DNA from: Candolleomyces eurysporus
Lineage: Eukaryota; Basidiomycota; Agaricomycetes; Agaricales; Psathyrellaceae
Length of the DNA: 49,396 bases
Direction: 5' to 3'
NCBI GenBank assembly: GCA_027579435.1
Contig: JANBPK010000974.1
Span: forward strand, 1 to 49,396
Made by a program: the position numbers and the translations under genes. Shown here piece by piece: positions 11,241 to 24,048 of the stretch (position 1 is the first letter of the stretch; every line of letters starts with the position of its first letter). The notes beneath the pieces are model-generated. The model saw nothing but the letters and a program-made list of their open reading frames with translations. It did not search any database and was not told the origin of the DNA.

Positions 11241-11428
11241 ATGAGTGGACTAGGCAACGGCGGGATGGAACCAACAAGTGGTATGAAATCTCAGCGATAG
11301 GTACATCCAATAGTACAGCATAGATGATCAAACGGGGACAATGTGGTAGATGAAAGAGTACATGCACAATAGCGAGAAAGGTCCTCAATGCAGATGTAAA
11401 GTCCAGAACATGCATGTACATATTGTTA

Positions 11429-14400
11429 TCAACTTTGGTTAACCACTTTCCAGCGGTCCAATTCAGCGATCAACTGTTCTTGCTGCTCCAAACTATATTG
11501 CGCGCTGGAATGACACACTTCGTCAACATCACGGCTGTAGTAAAGAAAAGCATGACACCTACAACTCTTGGGCGAATACTGGAGCTTGTGCTTGACAAGT
11601 GATGATACCCATCCCAACGAGAGCATCCCAACGAGTGGCCACCCTGGAAGAAGGAAAACGTCAGTTAGTCTCTTCGAAGAGGCAACAGTGAAGATGCTCA
11701 CAGATCGTTGCCACTTGGCTGTGGATTCGACGGTGGAGGTTGCGCTTTATACTTGTGGTGTTTCCTACGTGGGGGCCATTCCGGTTTTGGAGGCGCCGCA
11801 GCGGCCGGAGCAGCCTCAGTCGACTTGCCTTCCTTTGTTTTTCGCTTCTTCGTGTTCTAGGAAGGCGTCATCCACTGTTAGTTTTATGTGATCAGCTGTC
11901 CTTGTTAAGATAACTCACGAGAATGGTACGTTTTGTCCTCTCTTCTTCTATCCGGCTTGGAACAAGGATCTGGTCGTTCAGATGGCTGTATTTCACTCCA
12001 ATCGTATTCAAGGTCCTCTGAATGTCGTCTTGCTCGGTAGACTCAGCCGACGGAAGAGCTGTACGTGTAACATTGGCAAAAGGGGCATTGCAAATAAAGA
12101 AAAGGAGAACGTACTGTCATCGAACAATAGAGCTCCGAGACCATGCAAACCAGCCTACAGTAGAAAGGCCTTTAGAACTTGTTCTATCGATGCAGACGAA
12201 TGCAAGGTACTCACGTCCTCTTTACCAATCTTAGCCTCTGCTTCGGCTAGCTCAGACCTTGGACTATTCTGCGGTTTCTTCGACCGAGAGCCGCCTAGGT
12301 TAGCCAACGCCCAATCCAGCTGAGCCAAGTTGGCATCCTCAATCTAGACACGAAAAATTTAACTTCAGAACGATCGAGCTCTGGAAGAAGATGAATGAAG
12401 GCATACCGCCATCTTGGTCGCTAACTTGTCTTCGTGAAGCTTAAAGATATTCTCCAAGCCAAATAACTCTCCACGCTTCGTATTGTCTCCTTGAACGCCT
12501 TTGAAATATCTGTGCAAATGTTAGAAGTTGAAGCAATGACCGCTTAAGAATCGAATGACTATTCACCTCGTCTGAACACTAGCATCGTAACCGATCGCCA
12601 TTTGCTGCTGCTTGTAGATCTGGCGAGCGTAGATGAGCTCCTCGACGGAGCCTGCGCCGAGTAGTCGGTACACCGCTACGTCTCTAGTCTGTCCAAAGCG
12701 GAAGGCTCTGTCCATGGCTTGCAGATCGTGTGCAGGGTCTATAACCGAGGCAGAGGGTGAGGCGAAGATCGAAATGCCTAATACTGATACGTACTCCAGT
12801 TGGGATCTGACAACATGGTCTCAGCCACCGAGTCACCAAAAACAAGAGAAAAGTCGTTTGCTCACCGAAAATGATGACTTTATTTGCTCCGGTGAGGTTC
12901 AGTCCGGTACCTCCAGCCAGCGTCGAGATAAGGAAAATATATATACTAGGATCATCATGGAACTTGTCAATCATTGGCATACCTAAGAGAATCAGGACCC
13001 GTTAGCGAACAATTCAAAAGGCATGCTGCACATCTCCTGGAAGGAAGCCCAGCACGTACGATCTGACTGCTTGGTGCTCCCATCCAACTTCACAAACCGG
13101 AAGCCTTTCGTATTAAGGTGGAACTCGAGCATCTCCAAAAGCTTGACAGATTTAGTGAAAATGAGTACTTTATTCTTGCCATCCGCCTTCTTCCACTGTT
13201 TCAACAAAATCTCCGTCGTCTGCGAATCGATGTCAAGATGGGTTGTTAACGACGCAAGTAAGCTGGAACGGTCTTTACTTACAGCGAGTTTCCCGCAGTA
13301 CTCCGGCTTCATCATCGCCACCCCGTATTTTGGGATGTTGCCATCCGGGAAAGCAATTTCAGCGAGGGCTCGATTACGGGCAGTCTGTTCGGGTGTATCC
13401 TTCGGTCCTGTGATTATCTTGTCAGAAACAAGAATCGAAAAGCTTGATTGAGACTTCTCACCTGGGAGAATCAGGCCAAGGTGATTCGAAACCTTGATGA
13501 GGATGGACATAAACTTAAATAGGTCGCCGGCCACGAAGGGATGGCAGCAGGTCTTGCGGCTACATTGAAGAAACGGTCAGCCTCTCGGTTTGCTTCTGGG
13601 AGGTATGGTCTCTCACCTTTTGCGGGACCCGCATGTACAAGGTTTGTCTCGGTTTATCAGGTTTTCGACAGCCTCCATTTTCAGAATTTCTTTATATGCC
13701 ATAATCTGCTTCGGGGTCAACGGGCAGAAGACTACGTTATCGGTTTTCTTGGGAAGCTATGAGAACGTTCGGTAAGCATCGTTGACGGGACAGACCAAAA
13801 GACTTTATGCACCTGGTCTTTGATAATGTCTTTCGTTCTAAGGTGGGTGTGAGGAAGTGTTCAGGGAAATATCATTACCCAACTCACCTTCGTAGGAAGA
13901 AATTAGGCAACAGCTTGTCTCTCAAGATTCTAGCAACAACCTATAGAATGTCAACTTCACTATGCGCCGCTCGGGTCGAGTCACTTACCATTCCCTTCGC
14001 TCGTTCCTGTTCTGTGGCAGTGGCCGACTGACCCAGGGTTAAAGGTTTCGAAACAAATCCTCTCCATTGTCTAGACGTTCCCAGTCGCCCGGGATTGGTC
14101 CAGTCCAAGATTGTGAAGAGCTCTTGATATGAGTTCTGGATAGCCGTGCCAGTCAAGCCGAATCGGCGAGGACACGCGAATTGGTGGAATGCGTTCGTGA
14201 TTTTCGAGCTTTCGTTCTTAACCCTGTGGACTTCGTCAACGATAACACATGTCCAAGCGAGGTCACAAAGATTCTCGATATCGCGCCGAGCCAAGTCAAA
14301 GGTGGTTACCACTATTGAAACCATCAGCCTCGGAGGTGCGTCAAGAAACAGCATGCACGTACCGACGTCCAGCCTTCCCATCTTGAAGTCACGGAGAACC

Positions 14401-16121
14401 GGTTCCCGTTCCTTAGGGGTTCCATTGTACATCCCGACCTCAAAGTAACCCCACTATTAAGCGGCATTGTTAGAAGACGGCCGAGTCGGAGCAAATATTT
14501 AGAACACACTGTTTCGAACTCTCTTTCCCAATTGTGGACAACCGTGCTTGGCGCAATGATCAAGCACGTCGGCCACTTCGCGTTAGCTGGTGGAAGCTTG
14601 CGATGCTTCTTCCAATCATCCCCGTCTTGCAATCTTGAGACGTATTTCCTCCGCCTGTTTCGGTCTGTTGGGGCCCCATCCTTCTTCATGATGGCTGACA
14701 AGAAAGAGATAACCTGAATAGTTTTTCCCAATCCCATATCATCACCAAGGAGACCTCCACGATTGTCATTATATTGCCTATAGAAGAACTCGATGCCATC
14801 CCGCTGGTATGGGCGTATATAGGTATTGATGGCAGCTGGAACTTTAATGTTTTGTTCCTTATCGAGAATAAACGCAGGCTTGGTTGTTTGGCCGGGAGCG
14901 AGGGGAAAACCTGGTTTAGGTCGGAGAGGCTACAAAGAAGTGGAGGTAGGTCATCGGTCAGTGGCAACCGAGAGAATCACTTACCGTGGAGTTTTCATCC
15001 CAGTCGCTATCAGACTCCGACTCCGTTACGGAGTCATCGTCGACAAGCAGTACAGCTTTGCCTTTGCAGACGATGATTAGCGGTGAAATTCTGTTGTGCG
15101 AATGCCATTTACCTGTAGCTCTAAGCTGAAGGGGTACTGCCGGTTGTTCTTCTTCAGACTCAGGCTCAGTTACTGAATCGTCATCATCTAGGCTCTGGAG
15201 TTAGCACAAGCCTGGAACGCGGGGAAGCACTCACTCTCATCAGGAGCAATTTTTTGGTCGTTTGGCTGCTGTCTCGAGTTCTGAAGGGGCCTTGCGTTTC
15301 AGGGTTGGAGGCTCTGGTTCTGGATCGGACTCTGGCTCTGCATAGATGGGTTTAATTTCTGAAAGACAGAACTAGTAAAATCAACCAACCAGTAACCGAG
15401 TCATCCTCAGAGACAAATACAGCCGCCGGAGGTTGGGACTTTGCCGTGGAAGGAGTTGGTTTGATCACTTTGGGCTGTGGCAAAAGGTCTCGGTCTCCTT
15501 CACTCATGTCGTAATCTATCTCTTCCTCTTCTTCCTCGTCTTCATCTTCATCTTCGTTGTTACCTTTCGCTTTCTCTTCATCCTCTGAGGCAGACTCCAG
15601 GTCTATTTCCTCATCAGCTGAACGATAAAGTTCGTCACCAATTACTTAATCGCCTTGCTAAAACTTTCACTGACCGAAGTAAGCTTGTAAAGGGTTGGGT
15701 TCGTTGTAATACACAGCTCGCTTTCCTGTAAAAAATACGTGAGTGTGTTGGACACGTCACGTCGACTCATCCTCACGTTTTGATTTAGAAGTCTTGCCAG
15801 TAGCTTTTCGAGAAGGCTGAAATGACTCCTCGGTAGCAGAACGTCGGCTGGTAGACTTCCCGCTTTTCTTCTTGGTCAGCTTCTTGGCTTTTGGTTCTTC
15901 AAAGTATGCCCCAGGAGCGAAGTCAGAGTCCGAGTCGAATTCTAAGGGGTCGGTCAGTACAGCAACACGGATTTGGTCAAAATTGACAAGTGATAGACGT
16001 ACCCAGTGGGGCAGGAATAGACGACAAAGTTCCTGGGTAGAAATTTCAGAGAGATGTTATGAATATCGTTGCTGCGCGTACTTTTGGCATAGGCATTGCT
16101 CTTCTTCATCGGTTCCGCCAT
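11429..16121 (-). CDS. SNF2-family DNA translocase, ERCC6L2/Rad26-like
   Basis: A gene of about 20 exons. From the start ([13 protein letters not shown]) an acidic, Lys-rich tail with a possible NLS (KRPK) leads to the helicase core: motif [13 protein letters not shown], Ia [13 protein letters not shown], motif [12 protein letters not shown] (DEVH, not DEAH), motif [15 protein letters not shown]. In the C lobe: [14 protein letters not shown], motif [21 protein letters not shown], motif [20 protein letters not shown] Cys-containing insert (CTCGSR, RKTCCHP) and the segment [10 protein letters not shown] match the ERCC6L2 group. Typical C-terminal exons follow ([39 protein letters not shown]). 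Family members remodel chromatin/DNA in transcription-linked repair. The frame breaks once, at the six-base T run at 15250-15255; one more base restores it, so probably a sequence error. About 1,000-1,100 residues. Confidence 0.92.
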
Positions 16122-16695
16122 GAGTGACGCGATGTACGGGGCGTATGATTGTACCGATATTCTTCGTGCTCCAACGAAGGAGTGCCCCAACAAATGAGTG
16201 GGTCAACCCTTAGCAGAAGGTCGCGTCGACAGAGGTGTGGAGGAGAACTAGTCCCCGGTGGTCGTGGTTCAAGTCAGAGTTACAAAACGCGAACTTGAGA
16301 CGCCCATTAATGAGTTAATGAGTCCGGACCGTGCTGACTAAGGACAATGAGGTCCCGCTAATGCCTCCGGGAGGGCTTCCTGGTTGGGAAGTCAATGATC
16401 GCACTTCGCCGGCGGTGATGGCTTCGGACCCGGGCCGATGCCAGAACGAAGGCAGCTCTCAGCTCTCAAGCCTTAAAATTCAAGGGGACTGGCAAAGGCG
16501 GAAAAGAATGAACCCAATCTCAATTTATAGAGAGAGCAGTATTCATCTACCGTTAACACATTGTTCTATCGCGCCTTCTTGAGTATAGGTAATTACGCAT
16601 CGATGGTTACCTCAACACCCGCGTCCGTTAGAGCAAACCTGAGTCTATGAGGTAGGGTTTGAATTGCAGTCAATGAGCCAATTGTTAGAAAATGC
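16122..16695. other. Intergenic, promoter side of the SNF2 gene
   Basis: 574 bp between the SNF2 start and the HAD gene stop, both genes on the minus strand. There is a short TAATGAG direct repeat near 16308-16322. Nothing else seen. Confidence 0.4.
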
Positions 16696-17714
16696 TCACT
16701 GGGATAGGTCTTGAGCAACCCAGTTGGGCTTCACGGCCTCAACTGACTCTCGAGAATGGGACGTAAGGATGCCAACGACCTTGCAACCAGCGGCAAGCCC
16801 ACTGCGAATTCCGTTGGGAGAATCTTCGATAACGATACCTAAAGTTCATATCTGAGTATTACAAAGGAACATCTGACGATCATTATGGTCTTACAGTCTG
16901 CTGGGTCTACTCCACAGAGTTTCGCACCAAGAAGGTAAGGGTCTGGGCTGCAAATATAGACGGTCAGACAAGGAATGAATGGCATCAATGACTTGACTAA
17001 CTTCGGTTTACCCTTCTCAACTGTCTCACTGGTAACCAGTACTTCAGGGATTGGTATATCAGACGTGGTCAAAGCCAGAGTGGAGTACACTTTGGTAGAT
17101 GAGGTGCAGATAGCCCACGAGGGATTGGGGAGGTACCGACGAGAGATGAGCTTTGCAATTGGGGTTAAAATGGGGAACTAGCGACAGCGAAAAGACGTAC
17201 AGCACCCATGGCCTCCTTCACACCCGGAAGACGGATAATTCCAGGCCTGCCATTGGCAGATGCAGACGTGACGATAGTCTGTTCAAACCTAATGGCCTCA
17301 CTCTGATGAAAGGTTAAGCAAATCTTGCGATACAGATAAGGTGTGCCCTCACTTCTAGCAATTCTGGATCGGTGATACCACAGTGATTGCGTAGATTGTC
17401 CATCGTACGAACGCCCTGGGAACCTGCAGGCTGGTTAGTCGGAGAGGGACAGCGTGAATAACCCATAGATATGCATGCCTTCCAGGATATGGGGGACATC
17501 GATATGAGGATACGTTTCCTTGAACGCCTCCCATGCACCTTCCAATCCTGCGGACGAGTCGATGAGGGTTCCGTCCATATCAAAGAGGCTGGCAGTACCG
17601 GGTCTGTGTCAGGGAGTTCCGCCAGATGAGTTGGACTGGGAAAGGTACACGCACATAACCTTTGCTTGTACAACCGATGGAGACATCTGGGATGATAACT
17701 GGGGCGAGTGACAT
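16696..17714 (-). CDS. HAD-superfamily sugar-phosphate phosphatase (DOG/GPP type)
   Basis: HAD motifs are clear: motif I SLFDMDGTLID (nucleophile Asp), motif II in AICTSSTKVY, the Lys motif EKGKPNPDPY, and motif IV IVIEDSPNGI. A helical C1 cap lies between motifs I and II. The stop follows WVAQDLSQ at 16698. Relatives are 2-deoxyglucose-6-phosphate and glycerol-1-phosphate phosphatases (yeast Dog1/2, Gpp1/2); the substrate cannot be told apart here. Introns are short. The one after HILEG fits frame only as a 55-bp GC-AG intron. The first exon is uncertain: ATG at 17714 gives MSLAPVIIPDVSIGCTS, but no donor in that frame joins cleanly to the DMDGT exon, so an indel or another start is possible. 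Expected length about 245. Confidence 0.85.
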
Positions 17715-18147
17715 GCTGGTTCGATTCGGAGTGGATTTTATACATTTCTGGGAGCACGTTCAAGTCACTTCCGCCGACGAGGTTGTTAGAGACATGAATA
17801 ACGCTATACCCATATGGCGTCCTTTGGCAGTCGCCGTTCCGAAGTGACCGTAATGAAGAAGATGGAATCGAATGTGACAAGCACGACCGTACGAGTAGAA
17901 GGACCCGTTTCGGAGGGCCCTCAGATCTGAGCCCCATGACCTGACAGCGTTTTTCCTGGAACAAGTAGAATTTATAAGTTTGAGAGAGTACAAGGCAGTT
18001 TACACGATACGGGGTTACACGTCGAGAGTCGAGCGAATTGCACAAGATCAAAGGATAAATCCGAAAATGGTCACCTCAGGGACAACATTTTAGTGTCACG
18101 TGAAGGCCTGAAAATGGTGGTACATAAACTATTTATTTGAGCGGCGC
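17715..18147. other. Intergenic, HAD promoter side
   Basis: 433 bp between the HAD start and the stop of the DUF1479 gene. A long minus-strand open frame overlaps the HAD first exon but has no recognisable content. Confidence 0.4.
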
Positions 18148-19921
18148 TTAGATGTTGATCTTATTCTCCGTCAAGCCGAGAATGTCATTCGCGGCACGAA
18201 TGACAATCTGCTCACCCTCAGTCGCATTTTCCGCCGCCACGAATTTCTCGAAGCCCATACCTCTCCTGGCCTCAGGACTCTTTAAATCCTTGTCTGTGGG
18301 CCTTCCGATGAAGCCACTCTCTCCCTTGCCTCCAGGGTAGTCCGGAGGAGGAACACCAGATAAGAATGTTGCGCGCTGTTGAGCAAGGTACTCCGCATTC
18401 CCAGCGGTGAGTGGAGCAGCACCGATGTACATGACGGAGGAGTCTCCCGTGCCTCCGTGCTTGGCCTCGACAGCGTGGATACCGTCTATGAGAAAATTGA
18501 TTAACCAAAGGCTCAGTACTCAGGTCTCATGGATGGAAACATACCACAATGCCAGAAGACGAAGTCACCCGGTTCGACTCGGGGGATGCTTGTGATCACC
18601 TTGTTCACCTCAAGGTGTGGGTGGGTAGCATCGGAGAACTCCTGGCCACGTCCTGGTGGAGATCCGGGGAATGCAGTACTTTCGAGGTCGAGACGCCAGT
18701 TGTCTGCGTCGAGGTACTCGTCTCTGGTCGCACATTCCTCCTCGGTCTTGATAGGGGAGAAGAACGGCCTCATCCAGAAGTACGCAGTGGCGTGCTTTAT
18801 GGAGGGATGTACACCTGATTGTGCGTTAAGTTTTCCGTATGAACTCAATGGTGTAGCACTACTTACGCAAAGTTCCTTCTCCGGGTCCAGTATGAGACAA
18901 ACCAAGCCAACCCTGGAAAGTCCTGAAGACGCTGGATCCTCCCGGGGAGTCGTACATATCGGTGTTGGCCTTAACGCGGCCGTCAATGTTCCATGGGTTC
19001 CAAGTCTCCCAGTTCTCGATGATTCCGTCTCGGTAGCAGGAGCTGTAGGATTCATTCTCCCAGCGCTCGATGGTACCAGAATCCGAATGGGGCCCGAGAG
19101 CGAAGGAGGTATCGCCTGCGTGGCGCTCCCTGCAACGGTCCGCGTAGAAGATTGGGTTCCTGCGGGAGATCTCGGCGCTGGGAGATGCATCCCACAGTTC
19201 ATTCATGCGAATGACCAGAGACACGAGACGACTGTGGATAACGCCGAAATTGTCAGAGAAATCCATATGGAGACCGGGCATCACACTCACGGGTGAGTAC
19301 GAGCCGCTATCTGGGATGGAGTCCAGTAGAGCTCGAACACCTGAGGGTCGTGTGCGGGGAAACCTTTGTTACGATGCGCGTGAGCTTTCTCCATCCGCAT
19401 CTGTTTACAGTAAAACCTTACCTTTGACGCCAGGGTTCTTCTTGATATATTCGCGTATACCCTCTTTCCAAGCCAAGGCAGTCTCTTGGTCGACCGCGCC
19501 TTTAACTACAACATTTCCGCACTCGCGAATGGCTTTCGCGACAGCGGAATTATTATCTCCCTCTATCAAGTCCTTGTAGTTGACTTGGGGGATGTTCTGT
19601 TCATGGCCGTCGTCAGTATCCATCTTCTTGGATTGAGGTGATCAATTTACTTACATCTACTCCTTTGGCGGCCCACTTGGGGTTGTTCTCCTTGAGGGAA
19701 GCGAGGATGCTCCTCCATCCCTCTACAAGGCTACGCTCTGCCTCGGGAGTGCTGACCAGCTTTTTCTTGAGGTCAGAGTAGCGCTTGGGCAGCGCGTCCT
19801 CTTTGTCCCCGTTCAAGGACTTCCAGAACGCGGAGATATTCCCTTCCTGCTTCTTGTTCACAACACTGACTTGGAACATAGAACCCATAGAGGGAGCAGG
19901 AGCGACGTCCGCTGTGGCCAT
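18148..19921 (-). CDS. DUF1479 family protein (YbiU-like, probable non-haem iron oxygenase fold)
   Basis: Several exons: ATG 19921 gives MATADVAPAPSMGSMFQVS; later exons carry NIPQVNYKDLIEG, KGFPAHDPQVFELYWTPSQ, the iron-site-like HSDSGTIERWE, RTFQGWLGLSHTGPGEGTLR, and a distal His in GIHAVEAKHGG. It ends LGLTENKINI at 18148. Length about 480 residues, as usual for the family. DUF1479 proteins are common in fungi and some bacteria and are structurally related to 2-oxoglutarate/Fe(II) dioxygenases. Their substrate is not known to me. The H-x-D and distal His seen here agree with a working metal site. Start codon lies 77 bp below a TATA-like element. Confidence 0.92.
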
Positions 19922-19997
19922 GGTAAGATCCAGCTGTGAAGCTTAGGTGCAAGTTCGAAAGTGCAACGAGAGAGGAAAGGGTTGGGTAGGAGGTGAT

Positions 19998-20006
19998 CTT
20001 ATATGG
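19998..20006 (-). promoter_or_regulatory. TATA-like element of the DUF1479 gene
   Basis: CCATATAAG on the minus strand, 77 bp upstream of the ATG at 19921. Confidence 0.4.
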
Positions 20007-21532
20007 CGTGAACCGACTAAGCCCAGACTCCTCCATTTTCTGTTTGAGAGTCGGTCACACAAGGTCACCGTTCAACTTCCTGTCAGATTACCTGGAGCGA
20101 AACTGACACAGCAGGTTCCGAGATGGAAGTAATAATTATCATTGATTTTTTACAGTGCGAAGTCGCAGGAGGAAGGGAGATTTCACCGATCTAGGGTTGC
20201 AGATCCAATAAGTTCGAAGCTTGATTTTGTTCATCTCTTTTGGAAACCAAAAAGAGATATTTCAAGCACGAGATAATTTACTTGTACCCCATGTGTAGCG
20301 CCTGGGGAGGGGTAAAGAAGGTGTCTTTCGCGTGTCAGGTCCGATCGTCTCTATGGCGCGTTGTGCCCGTCGTCTCGGTCAGCCTTCAGAGAGGACTAGT
20401 AGGCGCATGTTTGATTGCGATGCACCAATATCTATCAATAACCGGTACCCTAAATAGAAGCTCTCCGACACGCATCTGTCGGGGCATCAGCGAGTGACTC
20501 GAATCTTCACTCGTTTCTGCAAGCTTTAGGAAAGAACAATTCTTCTGCTGAGTCTGAATGCAAAAGAGTATGGAATTCATTTCCCGAATGAATTCTACGA
20601 CTACAACGGAGGGCGGTGTCATCACGAAGCATCTTATTCTGTCTTAATACAATTTCGGATTAACGGAGTTCGTTTATTTCTCCTAGAATGGGGCGACAGC
20701 TCCCGTGAAGGAGGTAGGTAGCGAAGTGCTGCGAAGTGGCAACTGCACACTGGCAGCGGGGTTGCATCTCAGATCGAGCTCCGAAAGGAAAAGGCATGGC
20801 GATCACGTCGTCAATTGATCAATGATAACCGATTGGTGTGCACTGGTTTTTGGCGAAAACACCGATCGGGAAAGCTTTCCGGGTGGCAGGGTGAAATCCT
20901 ATCGAGACGTATCTCATGGTACGTCGGAGAGCTACGTAACACGAGTGGAAAAGAAATTCTTATTTCGGTCCGTCCAAACTAGTATCAGTATCCACCGGAT
21001 TGTGTATGGCTAACCCGGGTGATATCTGACTGGCATGCCAGCGCTCTACATTATCGGGTATTGGTTACGAATAAACCTCTTGAGCAATTTACGAGTCAGT
21101 AATTTCGGTATCTCCGAGATTATCGAAAATTTTTGCACATTTCTGGGTATACAGAAGCATCGCAGAAAAATAGTCGGTACAAATGGAGAACTCAAGCCAC
21201 TGGAGGAAATCTGCCGCGTGGTAATGCGGGCGTTCGAGCTCAATATAGCCCAAAAATTATGTGAAAGATGAAATAGACATGAAAACCNTCTGGCTCGCAG
21301 AATTAGACGATGTTAGGTGTCCGGACTACGGGACGAAAGATGCGGTGGGGATGAGTCTCATTTAGAAGCAGCAATCATAGTATTCGTAACACTATACACT
21401 TTCTCCAGACACTGGTAGTTGTCAATTACATATTCTTTTCCAGTTCCAATCATACAACATGTACTCGAAGATAACCCTGAAAAACTGAATAGCGTAGCAG
21501 CACCTTCACGACAAAAACACTGGAAGACGAGA
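20007..21532. other. Long gene-free stretch
   Basis: About 1.5 kb with only short, uninformative open frames. AT-rich in the right half. It contains a perfect 12-bp palindrome CTGGCATGCCAG (21031-21042). I see no tRNA, exon chain or repeat array. Confidence 0.5.
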
Positions 21533-23204
21533 TTACGGAGGAGTGATGGCATCCATGACTAGCCCGATGGTGCGAAGCTCTTGAGCAGCATCCTCTGGAG
21601 TGCATTTGACAGGGCCTTTACCAAAGATTGCATCGTGAAGGGCCTGGTATTGCAAAGTGTCTGCGATCAATCACGGGGAAACATTAGCCATCGTGACTTA
21701 TCAACGCCTTCGGAACTCACAGCAATCTTCGTAAGTCGGGCGAATGACACGCTCGACATAAGCACCAGATGCATCATTTTCAGCGATGGTTAGAGTAATG
21801 GGAAGCCCCTGCAACGTGGATGAGTAAACCATCAGGTTCTATTGCAGAAGAGAAGACCGCGAACCTTGACATAGGCTGGAAAGCGGGAATCACAGAGTCA
21901 GTCGTTTCATCTCGCAGAAAACGAAGATACGGTGCTTACGAGTGTCGTAATCGACGCGCACCCGCTTTCCATCTCCGTATACTTCAAGGTCTGGAGTGGA
22001 TAGGTGACTAAGTCAACATAATGCTTTACCACATGCATCCGAGGAAAGTCCGCTTACGGGCGTCAAACGAGCCAACAGAATCGTGTCCGGTCTCGTAGGT
22101 GGTAACGAAGTCGCCGTAGTCAAAGAGAGCTGTGATCCAGCTTCCATGCCTTCCTGCACCAAGAACGCCCTTAGGAGGCCCCAAAAGCTCACGCATAGCG
22201 GAGAGATCATGGGATCCAAGACTGCAAAGGAGGCGCCAGGTGCTGACTTCTCCAGGGTTGGAAGCGCGGCTCTGTCCAAGACTGGCGAGTGCGGCGGCCT
22301 GAGAGCGAGCTTTCAAATCATCCTTAGCAGAGTCTGGTATGTCTGAGAAACGGACAGGGAAGAATCCGCTCTGATTGACAAAGAGATGGTTCTACGGATA
22401 GATAGCGGATAGATAACAGTTAGCTTTGGGACGCGATGTGAAGGGATTGATAAGCCTACATAGCCAATGATATCTCGAACTCTAGCGTATTCAATCTTCT
22501 TCATAGACTTGACGATCTTCACTGCTTCCACAAAGGCTGCAGCGTACCTTCGCATGTACCCGATCCAGATTATGACCTGACAAAGCCTTAGTGTTAGCTA
22601 AATCTCAATGAAGTCAAGACAAGCGAGACTTGCATTGTTGCGCTTCTGGGCGTCGATGATGTCTTGAGCATCCTTTGTGGTCAGAGTCATTGGCTTTTCG
22701 ATGAATACATGCTTGCCCGCATCGGCCGCTTGGACTGCAACGCTTGCCTATCAAGAGTGTTTAGGACGGCGATCAGGGACGCAGCTAACTCCACCGACAT
22801 GGTACTCATCGGCAGCAATGACGAGCACAAGATCGACATCGGCTCTCTTAATCAGGTCGGACCTGAGCCCAAGGTCATCTGTAAGAATGAAGTAGCAAGT
22901 AAGGGAGGCGTACGTACGCGTCGAGGTGGAGAGCTTCCTTGGAAAGATGGAACTTGGCAGCACAGTGCTCAAGTAAGTTCTGAGAGACATCGCACAGGGC
23001 GACGACCTTGTACAAGTGCGAAAGAAGGCCCAGAGTCGGAATCTGATGTATATCGCGTGAGTATGGCCTCAGGAACAACAAGTCGACGTGTGTACTTACA
23101 TGTGTCGTTTGTGCAACTTCACCTGCACCAACGATTCCGACGCGAATGATCTGGTCTGCGGCAAAGACCTTCTGAGCGAATGAAGAACCTGGGACGTGGG
23201 CCAT
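21533..23204 (-). CDS. Gfo/Idh/MocA-family NAD(P)-dependent oxidoreductase
   Basis: About ten short exons. ATG at 23204 begins MAHVPGSSFAQKVFAADQ, and the Rossmann motif VGIVGAGEVAQTTH follows at residue ~21. Then comes KVVALCDVS, the family hallmark EKP in HVFIEKPMTLT, and WIGYMRRYAAAF in the C-terminal substrate domain. The end reads RTIGLVMDAITPP before TAA at 21533. Expected length about 400. Members oxidise or reduce sugars, inositols and related compounds with NAD(P). The substrate cannot be read from sequence. It is divergent from the sugar transporter at 24049, which makes a link between uptake and oxidation plausible. Confidence 0.9.
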
Positions 23205-24048
23205 AGCTTGTGGGTTTGTGGATGTCAAGGATGAAGGGCCTTGCGGAGTAGGACTGGGTATATAAATTTCGACGAGCGACGGGGGCGCAGCATGTACATC
23301 TTGGAATATGATTCGCGGGTATCTAGGCGCGAGCGGTGAAACTCAGGAGAACTCAGGGTATCGCGATAGGAGCAAATCCCGAGCCAGATGGAGATTTTTG
23401 GCAACCATCTCATTGGGACTAGCTCGTGGTTAGAATCTTCATCTTCCTCCGTTTCGGAAGCAAATTGCTGGACTTGAAATCAGAATAGGAATTGGAGACC
23501 CTCGCTCGGCCGGTCATATCCGAATCGTGGGAGCCCGCTGGTGCTTGGCTCCTGGTTCGCATTCCGCCGTCCTCGTGTAGCCTCGCGTTCTCTAATCTAC
23601 CCGTCCCTACCCCTACCTCCCCAGGCATCTCCATAGTGGCTACGCGTATCCACCCCCATAAGCTCCGCCCCCGCTTCGGGCTCACACTTTAGCCTGCCCT
23701 CCCGGGGCGTAAAATTTCCAAAACTTGCATTCTTAAGTTTGCCAGAAGTTTGTTTATCTGGAGGCTGCCAAAACCAGCACTTTCTGTCCTCAAGAGAAGA
23801 CGGAATATGGATGGGTAAGCTTGCATTCTGATAGCCTGAAATGCTTCGACGGGCAACGGGTTCGAATTCTTAATCATCTGTGAGCGCAGGGAAGTAAATA
23901 TACTCTTTGGACTTCTCGCTCCATAGGTCCGACTATGCGGCTCTTCGGCGTGGCGATCAAACGTAATGCAATCGCCCACACGGAGCTCTTTAACAGGCCT
24001 CGCCGTACCCTGCAAGGCTGTCCTTTCGTTTCTTTCGACCTGTCAACC
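23205..24048. other. Divergent intergenic region between oxidoreductase and sugar transporter
   Basis: 844 bp between two opposed start codons. TATATAAA at 23259-23266 (TTTATATA on the minus strand) sits 55 bp above the oxidoreductase start. A C-rich block (CCCTACCCCTACCTCCCC) lies near 23602-23620. Both genes could share control elements here. Confidence 0.5.

Noticed and set aside
17314..18051. 245-codon minus-strand open frame over the HAD first exon
   Set aside because: Most of it shadows the phosphatase exons in another frame; the rest has no recognisable domain.
23850..23880. tRNA-like GGGTTCGAATTC
   Set aside because: No matching acceptor stem, anticodon loop or A-box seen around it.
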